From: Candidatus Dadabacteria bacterium
GTDB taxonomy: Bacteria > Desulfobacterota_D > UBA1144 > Nemesobacterales > Nemesobacteraceae
NCBI GenBank assembly: GCA_009840385.1
Contig: VXNX01000009.1
Span: 124,001 to 188,000, forward strand
Direction: 5' to 3'
DNA: 64,000 nucleotides
Shown: positions 17,513-24,680 of the stretch, in pieces
Position numbering within the stretch: the first letter of the stretch is position 1
Layout: each line of letters opens with the position of its first letter
Notes under the pieces: generated by a model
The model's database searches: none
What the model was told of the DNA's origin: nothing
The model's input: the letters and a program-made list of their open reading frames with translations, nothing else
Translations under genes and position numbers: made by a program

Positions 17513-18484
17513 ATGCCAGAAAATCGAAAAACTGAACTACGCGTTGCAGAAACGGTGCTGCCGTTGCCGTGCTTCTTCCCGTCAGTTTCAAGTGTAGTAA
17601 AAACCGACATGACACCAACTGATCATATAGAGCTTCTCGGTTTTTCCGCACACTCGCTCTTTCTTATTTCGGCATATGATGTTGCGAACTGCACTTACCA
17701 AGACCGAAAGCGCATAAAAACCGCACTTGATAAGAGCAAAAAACACGGGGCAGTAATACTGATGGATAGCGGTAATTACGAGGGGTTTTGGAAAGTAGAC
17801 AAAACTTGGAAGGCAGATAATTTCCATGAAGTCGTAAAATCCTGTAAAAATGATCTTTGTTTTTGTTACGACAATCACAATCCCCCTGATTCCATAGAGA
17901 CAATTGCGGAGGATGTGATTGCAAGAGTTATTCAAGATCAAAATCACACCAATGGGATCGTGTGTCCGATAATACACGGGGAAACCACACTTCTGCCTGG
18001 TTCAGCCAAAAGGGTGGCAGAACAACTTTCTCCATTGCTTTTGGCGATTCCTGAACGAGAATTAGGAAAAGGAATAATTGGACGGATTCGGACTATAAAA
18101 AAAATACGAAAATCCCTAAACGATCTGGAAACTTATTGCCCCCTGCATTTGCTAGGTACGGGAGACCCCGTCTCAATCATTGCTTATTCAATGGTCGGGG
18201 CAGACAGTTTTGACGGATTGGAGTGGTGCAAAAGCGTTATAGATCACGAAACAGGTAATCAGCACGATTTTCAACATTGGGACTTTTTCCGGCATCAAAC
18301 AAATCGAGAACTGCCGGAGAATTTTCCCCACAAGCAATCAGTCTTGATGCACAACTTGAATTTCTACAGACAGTTCATGAAGGAACTACATGACGCTGTA
18401 AAGAATGAAGATACAGAAACGTTTCTGCGACGGTATACAACCGAAAACCAGGCTTCTTTATTGGTTGATGCAATCAAACAATAA
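17513..18484 (+). CDS. tRNA-guanine transglycosylase-like protein (type IV CBASS Cap10-like)
   Basis: The 323-residue protein has a TGT fold. The canonical SDSGGFQ motif is seen as MDSGNYE at residues 84-90, keeping the active-site Asp85. LLGTGDP and GADSFDGLEW (231-238) match the region of the second catalytic Asp, and HNLNFY (280-285) matches the C-terminal signature. The CxCxxC zinc site of housekeeping TGT is missing, so the tRNA queuine role is unlikely. TGT-like proteins occur in dpd DNA modification and in type IV CBASS; the OGG and QueC neighbours favour the latter. Its stop overlaps the next start by one base (TAATG). Confidence 0.78.
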   Translation: MPENRKTELRVAETVLPLPCFFPSVSSVVKTDMTPTDHIELLGFSAHSLFLISAYDVANCTYQDRKRIKTALDKSKKHGAVILMDSGNYEGFWKVDKTWKADNFHEVVKSCKNDLCFCYDNHNPPDSIETIAEDVIARVIQDQNHTNGIVCPIIHGETTLLPGSAKRVAEQLSPLLLAIPERELGKGIIGRIRTIKKIRKSLNDLETYCPLHLLGTGDPVSIIAYSMVGADSFDGLEWCKSVIDHETGNQHDFQHWDFFRHQTNRELPENFPHKQSVLMHNLNFYRQFMKELHDAVKNEDTETFLRRYTTENQASLLVDAIKQ

Positions 18485-19188
18485 TGGGTAAAACGTTCGC
18501 AAACCAACTTCCGCTTTCGGTTATTAAAAACGCGATTCTAGATATTTGTATCGTCCTAGAAGAGCAAGAACTAATATTCACCTCTTCACCAACTTGCAGT
18601 GAAGACAATCTTTGGAGAGAACTTGTGTCCTGCATTCTGGGGAGCCGGGTCAGGTTTGAAACCGCTTGTGCTGCGGTAGAGCGGCTAGACGACATGTGTT
18701 TGTTATGCCACTCACGCCGCACATCAAACTTCGACCAATATGAAACTGACATACTGTCAACTCTTTCGGGAAAGTATCCGTTTTATAAGCTTCGAGCAAA
18801 TCAGATACGGCAGGCGGCGGAATCACTTTATGGTTCCGGGGGTTCAATTAAGAGTCTCTTGGATAATACAGTCGATTTCCGTGAGATGCGGCAATACCTG
18901 ATATCTGAAATCCCAGGATTGGGACCAAAGCAGTCCAGCTTGTTTCTTCGCAATATAGGATACGCCGACAGCGTTGCTGTTTTGGATGTTCATGTTCTGA
19001 CCTATATGAATTGGGTTGGTTTGACAACGGTTCTTGAGAAGTCAATTCCGACTATACGCAAATACGAAACGCTTGAGAACTCTTTCGTTGAACATTCCCT
19101 ATCTTTAGGATATTCTCCAGAGCAGTTTGATCTTGCCGTGTGGTTAGTTATGAAGGTAGCAAGGAAGGAATATAAAACATGGGGATAG
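18484..19188 (+). CDS. 8-oxoguanine DNA glycosylase-like HhH protein (type IV CBASS Cap11-like)
   Basis: The 234-residue protein belongs to the helix-hairpin-helix DNA glycosylase superfamily. The hairpin EIPGLGPKQSS holds Lys149 at the position of the OGG catalytic lysine, and AVLDVHVL holds Asp168 at the position of the catalytic aspartate, so both key residues are kept. The N-terminal part (LWRELVSCILGSRVRFETA) matches the helical domain. No iron-sulfur cysteines follow. It overlaps the TGT-like gene by one base and the QueC-like gene by ten, a strong sign of co-translation. The substrate may be a modified base or another deazaguanine conjugate; this is inference. Confidence 0.8.
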   Translation: MGKTFANQLPLSVIKNAILDICIVLEEQELIFTSSPTCSEDNLWRELVSCILGSRVRFETACAAVERLDDMCLLCHSRRTSNFDQYETDILSTLSGKYPFYKLRANQIRQAAESLYGSGGSIKSLLDNTVDFREMRQYLISEIPGLGPKQSSLFLRNIGYADSVAVLDVHVLTYMNWVGLTTVLEKSIPTIRKYETLENSFVEHSLSLGYSPEQFDLAVWLVMKVARKEYKTWG

Positions 19189-19763
19189 TGACTCTTGTAT
19201 CCGGAGGTGTCGACTCCATGCTCATGAGCCTTTTTGCTCACGAAGAGGGTGTCGAGTTATTTCCCCTTTTCGTTGATTATGGGCAGCTTGGAGTATCCAA
19301 AGAATGGGAGGCATGCAGGCGACTACACGAACAGTTTGGTCTGCCAGAGGTCACTTATATGGACCTCTCAGGTTTCGGAGAAATTATTCCGAGCGGTATT
19401 ACAGACTCCAGATTGAGAATAAACGAAGATGCTTTCCTACCTGGCCGCAACCTTCTTTTTGTGCTGGCCGGAGCAGCCTATGCCTTAAAGGTCCAAGCCG
19501 ATAGCGTGGCAATAGGTCTGCTTTATCAATCGGACCATATTTTCCCAGATCAAGACGAAAAATTCATTGAAAGGTGTGAAGAAGTGATTGAAACAGCCAT
19601 GGGAAAACATATTAATGTCATCGCTCCGTTAATAGAGTTTTCAAAAACAGACGTGCTGACTATGGCCCGTGCACGCGGACTAGAAAACACATATTCCTGT
19701 CACGCAGGAGGCGATAGACCCTGCGGGGTATGTATAGCGTGTGTTGAGATTGACAATGCCTAG
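19179..19763 (+). CDS. QueC-like PP-loop enzyme (type IV CBASS Cap9-like)
   Basis: Housekeeping QueC makes preQ0 with ATP. This 194-residue relative keeps the PP-loop SGGVDS (8-13), VDYGQ (32-36), PGRNLLF (88-94) and four zinc cysteines (174, 182, 185, 188). It is about 35 residues shorter than typical QueC, and the substrate motif normally read YPDCR is replaced by FPDQD (122-126). Those changes argue for a new acceptor or product. From memory, recent work reports that the type IV CBASS homologue attaches a deazaguanine to a partner protein's N-terminus. FolE/QueD/QueE genes are not here and would have to be supplied from elsewhere. Confidence 0.85.
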   Translation: MGIVTLVSGGVDSMLMSLFAHEEGVELFPLFVDYGQLGVSKEWEACRRLHEQFGLPEVTYMDLSGFGEIIPSGITDSRLRINEDAFLPGRNLLFVLAGAAYALKVQADSVAIGLLYQSDHIFPDQDEKFIERCEEVIETAMGKHINVIAPLIEFSKTDVLTMARARGLENTYSCHAGGDRPCGVCIACVEIDNA

Positions 19764-19777
19764 ACAAAGGAGGAATC

Positions 19778-20281
19778 ATGGGTGGTAAATACTCAGGTGG
19801 TGGCAGTCTAAGCCCAGAACACCTAGAAGAACTTGAGCAGAGTGCCAAGAAATCCATAGAAAAAGGGGTATCTGGAAAGGTAAATGCGTTCATAAGCTTT
19901 GATTCTGAAGACCTCAATGAAGTTAACTTGCTGCGCGGTCAAGCCAAAAACGAGAATACCGATATCGAATTCAATGATTGGTCGGTTAAAGTACCCTTTA
20001 ACAGCGAAAGAGCTGAGTACATTCGACGTCGTATCCGGGAACGTATCAGGCAGTGTTCAGTCACAATTGTTTATGTTTCCGAAAAGACAGCCAGCAGCAA
20101 GTGGGTTGATTGGGAAATAAGAGAGAGCCTTGCTATGGGTAAAGGAGTTGTTGCCATGCACAAAGGTTCTACACCACCCAGACAACTTCCAAAAGCGATT
20201 AAGGAAAATAATATTCCCGTTGTGCCTTGGAACCAACGGGAATTGGCAAAAGCTATCAAAAAACAGTCGGAAAACCGATGA
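19778..20281 (+). CDS. ThsB-like (DUF1863/MTH538-type) TIR protein with Gly-rich N-terminal extension
   Basis: The 167-residue protein carries a TIR-like domain from about residue 35: VNAFISFDSEDLNEVN, FNDWSV, and SSKWVDWEIRESLAMGKGVVAMHKG, where Glu113 is the probable catalytic residue. This layout is that of Thoeris ThsB, which makes an NAD-derived signal on infection. Ahead of the domain are ~33 extra residues: MGGKYSGGGSLSPEH and a charged helix. A strong AGGAGG ribosome binding site fixes the ATG at 19778, so the Gly-Gly N-terminus is real. It follows the QueC-like gene by 14 bp. It is the only candidate signal synthase in the cassette. Confidence 0.8.
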   Translation: MGGKYSGGGSLSPEHLEELEQSAKKSIEKGVSGKVNAFISFDSEDLNEVNLLRGQAKNENTDIEFNDWSVKVPFNSERAEYIRRRIRERIRQCSVTIVYVSEKTASSKWVDWEIRESLAMGKGVVAMHKGSTPPRQLPKAIKENNIPVVPWNQRELAKAIKKQSENR

Positions 20282-20300
20282 GTGAAACCCAAAGGTAAAT

Positions 20301-21044
20301 ATGAATATCGATCTTAATAACATAAACCATTTGCCGGAGGCTGAGCAGCATAAGCTTGAATCAATTAGAGACTTGTGCCATCAAGAAGAATACTCCCAAG
20401 AATTAGTCAGACATAGTCGGGTACAGCCATTAGTTCGGGAACTAAATGATTTTTGCATGTCTAATCGAGTTATTGGAATTCACTATACTCGTGCAAACAA
20501 GACAAGCATAGTTAAGTACGGGTTATTGTGCCGTTCTGGTGATGAGATCAGGGAAACTTTTCTTGAAGAACACGGGAAGCTCTTTACAGATGAGGAGATA
20601 TCCAAACTAAAAAGCACTTGGGATAGCACCTATTGTAAAGAAGAGGCTAGTAACCGAGATTTCATGATTTTTTTTAATTTTATTATTACCGAAAATCCTT
20701 TACATAATGCGGCTACAGAGGATCTCCTGAACCACTATGGAGGTGAACAAATTCCAATATGCTTTTGTCAACCTCCTTTGTTCATACAGGGCGGCACCAA
20801 TAAAAAATGCTCAATCTGCAAGAAACTAAACCAAATAGGTGAACCATTATTAGTTAGATGCTCATTAGACCCCAAAACAGTTAATACTTTTACCGAGAAT
20901 CCATGGGGGAAGATTTTAGTTTCCTCATTTCATGTTGAAGTTAATCCCGAAGCTTGTCGCATAGACCAAGATGGTTATATTAAGAAGCCAGTTTCCCCTC
21001 AGAACATTCTTGAAGTTAAATTACTAACAGATAGTTTCAACTAA
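20301..21044 (+). CDS. Uncharacterised protein, possible ADP-ribosyltransferase fold
   Basis: The 247-residue protein is not a family I can name. It has IGIHYTRANKTSIVKYGLL at about 58-76, a YGGEQIPICF segment at 146-155, and a near-C-terminal VSPQNILEVKLL. This order (H-x-T, central strand, PxxILEV at the end) recalls the H-Y-E type ADP-ribosyltransferase fold, but that is inference. Cysteines 154, 156, 170 and 173 are spaced CxC...CxxC and could bind zinc. It starts 19 bp after the ThsB-like gene with an AAAGG ribosome binding site and probably belongs to the same operon. Confidence 0.4.
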   Translation: MNIDLNNINHLPEAEQHKLESIRDLCHQEEYSQELVRHSRVQPLVRELNDFCMSNRVIGIHYTRANKTSIVKYGLLCRSGDEIRETFLEEHGKLFTDEEISKLKSTWDSTYCKEEASNRDFMIFFNFIITENPLHNAATEDLLNHYGGEQIPICFCQPPLFIQGGTNKKCSICKKLNQIGEPLLVRCSLDPKTVNTFTENPWGKILVSSFHVEVNPEACRIDQDGYIKKPVSPQNILEVKLLTDSFN

Positions 21045-21081
21045 CTTTGGTATATCGCTCTTAACGGATAGCAGTATTTTT

Positions 21082-21486
21082 ATGGTTACCTTACAGGAGC
21101 AAAGCCTAGATTGGGCTCTTGCGCATGTGGAAACATTCGGAGACACGGATGTTTTTCCAATACCCTTTGAGTACGAAGCAATTCGTCATGATTGGGAGGC
21201 ATTAAAATTTCAACTTGCCGGACAGGACCTCTTAAAATGGACAGTGCGGCCACTTCGAATCTTGCCGGCACCGAAAGCTCGATACGGGTTTCGAATAATA
21301 ACCCAACTTGACCCTTTAGATTTCCTATTGTTTGCTGCAACTATACGAGAACTCTGTACCTCGATAGAGTCCAAGCGTATCTCTCCATCCGTAGTGTGTT
21401 CGTACAGAGTGGCACCAACGGAGAATGGCCAACTTTTTGACCAAAACTACTGGCAAATTCTCATTTGGGAAGATGATCAAATATAG
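21082..21486 (+). pseudogene. Truncated defence reverse transcriptase (N-terminal part only)
   Basis: These 134 residues resemble the start of an UG/DRT-type reverse transcriptase: LDWALAHVETFGDTDVFPIPFEYEAIRHDW, then LPAPKARYGFRIITQLDPLDFLLFAA and ICSYRV-like VVCSYRVAPTENG. In complete proteins the catalytic YxDD palm follows. Here the frame stops after FDQNYWQILIWEDDQI, 14 bases before the end of the convergent ATPase gene. The catalytic domain is absent, so it is most likely a remnant cut when the neighbouring module arrived. It could alternatively be a small independent protein, which I consider less likely. Confidence 0.6.
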
Positions 21487-21500
21487 AGGGCATAATTTTT

Positions 21501-24500
21501 TTAGGATATTTGATATTTTAAACGCCTTTTAAGAAATGCTGGCTGTGAACCTTCCAAAATATCTACTATTTTTTGATTGATACTAGGGTTTTCAATCGCG
21601 CCTGTTTCATAACTGAATTTGTAATTTTCCGCCTTTTCTAATTTGACGCATATAATCTGTTCAGCATCAGCTCCGACGGCCAGATTAGGATTGTGGGTTA
21701 CTAAAACAACTTGCCTGCTCCTCTTAGCTTTTCTTATACACTGTGACAGAACTCTAAAAATACTCTCATTATCCAAATTATCCTCAGGCTGATCAATTAT
21801 GAGAGGAATGGTTTCCTTATCAAGTTGGAGATAAAAAACGAGTAATAACAATCCCTTTTCTCCTGGTGATAGTTCATTAAGATTTTTGCCGCCTAATTGG
21901 AGCTCATATTTTGCCGTCACGTATTCCAACGAAAACATAAAATCGTAAAACTTTTTGCTATCCATAACCTGATCACGTATTAGAACAGGTTCCTCGTTAT
22001 ATAACGACATTTCCTGAATCACTCTATCAAAAAATGCGTAAACTGATTCAAAATCGTTCCAATCAACTCCAGCAACTAAGTCCCTTAAAAGGTTCTGAGG
22101 TTCGTTTGTCCCATGGAAGTAACCACGTTTCTTTTTGTTAATAAGTTTCAAGAAATCATCAGCAAACGAGTTATCAGTTACAAAAGACGCTTTAATTTCA
22201 ACTGCAAATTCGTCAGTCTTAACAGAGTCAAGTTTGGATTCAACGCTATGTTTAAGCTCGGAATAAAAATTCAGAATTTGTTTTTTACTTTCAAAAATGT
22301 CTTTAACAATCTTTTTTCGTCTCTCACGTGCTTGGGAAATTTCTTCACTTAATTCACGATCAATATATGTAATTTTTCCTCTCAAATATCTTGTGGTTCC
22401 TGATTTTGGATCATCCGCACCACCAAGTATTTCGTCCTTTTGGGCATTCCACACAGCTAATTTCTCTAAATAGCTTTGATATTTTCTTTGAGGAGTTCCT
22501 AATTTGTCCTTTAATTCATTTATTTCCTCGACTAGGTGTGTGATCCCGGATTTTAAATCAGGTAGAGTCTCAAAAAACTCTGGTTGGGCATCTTTCACAA
22601 AATCCAGATTGCTGTCACTTTCAAGTTTCTGGATTTTAGCTTCTACCATAATAATCTGATCCTCAATAGGTTTTGTATTAATCTTACTTGTAATTATTTT
22701 TTCAATATCAAGACCCAGTTCATCACAGATAATCTTTAGTTCAGATCTTTGCCTTTGGATGTGCGTTTCTAATGATGATACATTCTGCAAAAGTGCTTTT
22801 AGTTTTTGCAACAGGTCCTTCTTCTGGGTTAATTCATCAATAAATTTTCTTTCCTCAGATGCTAATTTCTTTCTGCGCAATTCAAGTTGCTCTATCCGTT
22901 CAGTCAACTCTTTTTGCTCTTCAGATTCTTCATCGGGTTTGCTTATCTCAGCAGGCTTGGCTTCCTCCAGCGAACTCAATTCATCTTCTCTAGCTCTCAG
23001 CTCCCCCTCTAGCCTCTTCCTAAATAGAGGATCAGATTGTTCTTCTAAATCAACTATTCCAATGTTGAGTTCACGAAGTTTAGTTTTCAGCAGACTGGTT
23101 TCCTGCTTGCTTTGCTGAGTTTTAAACTCCTGCAAATCCTTAAATGTTGCCTTCCCCATACGATCAGTTTCTTCAACATGTGAAAAAACAACATTCTCTA
23201 TTTCCCTGCGAAACTGTTGAATCTCTATTTCGTTTGTTAGTTGCTCAAAGTAGTTTTGTGGCAGGTAGCGAACGGCTTCAGGCTGGCTTTCATCAATATC
23301 CTCGTCCAGTTGCTTAGAAATAGTTGAACCGCTCTGCCACTTTAACTTCGCCGTAAAATTCTCTGAATATCCGCGTTGCCGAAATTTTTTATTATCTTTC
23401 TTGTTTATAAGGAAAGAAAAATTGTTTTCCTGTCTGCTATTGCTCAAAAGGCCGATAATATCAACCAAAGCGCTCTTTCCATTCCCCTTGTTACCAATGA
23501 TAACAACTAGTTCCGGGTTTAACTGGATATTCACTTTTTTAAACCAATAGCCATTAACTCCGTCGTATCCCTCTTTCTGGTCAATTTCTAGCTCCTTCAG
23601 AAACTTTGTGGCTTGGTTAGATTTCCTTATCTCAACCTCTGGTTCAGAACCAATATGAACTCTCGCTTCAGGTTCAAAGCAAATTTGTTCTAGGCCTCGA
23701 AACGTCAGATCCGCTTTAATCCATGTCGGCTCATATCCAGAGACATCTCCTCCTAAACGCTCCAAGTCGTCAAAAGAGTGAGCATCGCTTGCAGAGACAA
23801 CTGGTTTAGGCCGTGATTTACCGTCTTTATAGCGATCAGGTTGTAGAAACCAACCCCTGCTTTTAGAATCACCGAAAAATAAATGACTTCCCTTGTCTAT
23901 CTTGTCAGAAATCAAAACTTTTCGAGGTGCTCTGCTATCAGTACTCCTTATACCATCGTTTTTAGCTGGAAACGCAATAAGGTAAGGCCTTGTTTCTCCA
24001 AAAGTCTCTTCCAAAGCCTCTCTGAGTTCTTCGAAAGAGACGGTCGCTGCCTTATATTGTGATTGGGTTCTAAGTTCAGCACACGAAATTCTTGCTCCAG
24101 TCTCCTTGTTAGCTGAAGTTTTAAGCGTTAACAAGAAACGATTTATCGAATCTTTCGAGCAAACCTCTGTGTCATTGTCAAAGATCACATGAATGTTCGG
24201 GTTGCTATTTTCCGGGCTAATTGCTTCAACCAATCTAAACTCAATATTCGGGAAGAAAACTTTATCAGTTTCAGGATATTTCTTTTTATATTTTTCCAAC
24301 AAAGAGAAATAGCCATCGGCACTAAAATAATCCGTAATGCCAAATGCTTGAACTAGGGATTTCTCTAAACAATCAATGTATTCATCCCACACATTCTCTT
24401 CGTTCCCATAAGAGTCAGCTAACTTTGTTCCCGGCGTATGTATATGCAAATCCCAGCGTCGCCACTGAGAACCTTTTTTTGAATTCAAGCTGCTCTTTTT

Positions 24501-24509
24501 CTTTGTCAT
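21501..24509 (-). CDS. PHP-domain SMC-like ATPase (TrlF-like)
   Basis: This large protein (1002 residues) has an N-terminal PHP phosphoesterase-like domain (RRWDLHIHTPG, FGITDYFS, SASDAHSFDDL) with the usual metal-binding His/Asp residues. Next is an ABC/SMC-type ATPase head with Walker A VIIGNKGNGKSALVDIIGLL, a long coiled coil of several hundred residues rich in Glu/Lys/Leu, and the C-terminal half with LNELSPGEKGLLLLVFYL and Walker B IPLIIDQPEDNLDN. NCBI calls this layout a TrlF family AAA-like ATPase. It probably acts as a nucleic-acid-sensing nuclease in defence. The gene converges on the truncated RT. Confidence 0.82.
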   Translation of the reverse strand: MTKKKSSLNSKKGSQWRRWDLHIHTPGTKLADSYGNEENVWDEYIDCLEKSLVQAFGITDYFSADGYFSLLEKYKKKYPETDKVFFPNIEFRLVEAISPENSNPNIHVIFDNDTEVCSKDSINRFLLTLKTSANKETGARISCAELRTQSQYKAATVSFEELREALEETFGETRPYLIAFPAKNDGIRSTDSRAPRKVLISDKIDKGSHLFFGDSKSRGWFLQPDRYKDGKSRPKPVVSASDAHSFDDLERLGGDVSGYEPTWIKADLTFRGLEQICFEPEARVHIGSEPEVEIRKSNQATKFLKELEIDQKEGYDGVNGYWFKKVNIQLNPELVVIIGNKGNGKSALVDIIGLLSNSRQENNFSFLINKKDNKKFRQRGYSENFTAKLKWQSGSTISKQLDEDIDESQPEAVRYLPQNYFEQLTNEIEIQQFRREIENVVFSHVEETDRMGKATFKDLQEFKTQQSKQETSLLKTKLRELNIGIVDLEEQSDPLFRKRLEGELRAREDELSSLEEAKPAEISKPDEESEEQKELTERIEQLELRRKKLASEERKFIDELTQKKDLLQKLKALLQNVSSLETHIQRQRSELKIICDELGLDIEKIITSKINTKPIEDQIIMVEAKIQKLESDSNLDFVKDAQPEFFETLPDLKSGITHLVEEINELKDKLGTPQRKYQSYLEKLAVWNAQKDEILGGADDPKSGTTRYLRGKITYIDRELSEEISQARERRKKIVKDIFESKKQILNFYSELKHSVESKLDSVKTDEFAVEIKASFVTDNSFADDFLKLINKKKRGYFHGTNEPQNLLRDLVAGVDWNDFESVYAFFDRVIQEMSLYNEEPVLIRDQVMDSKKFYDFMFSLEYVTAKYELQLGGKNLNELSPGEKGLLLLVFYLQLDKETIPLIIDQPEDNLDNESIFRVLSQCIRKAKRSRQVVLVTHNPNLAVGADAEQIICVKLEKAENYKFSYETGAIENPSINQKIVDILEGSQPAFLKRRLKYQIS

Positions 24510-24680
24510 CTGTTGTTCTTACTCATTGCGACAGAAAACCAGCATTATATGGGGGTATATAGACCTAGCTCTTCGTTCTTTTCCACTCGCTTCGATTGAT
24601 TTTCAACACTTACCCACATGCGGCAACTCAGATTCAAAACTACGTACTAAAGTTTAACGATGGGCTTTGCAGAAAAGATT

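Noticed and set aside
17513-19763. The TGT/QueC genes as an ordinary queuosine pathway or a dpd DNA-modification cluster
   Set aside because: The TGT-like protein lacks the zinc site, the QueC-like protein has an altered motif, and dpdB-dpdK genes are absent; the OGG-like gene fits type IV CBASS better.
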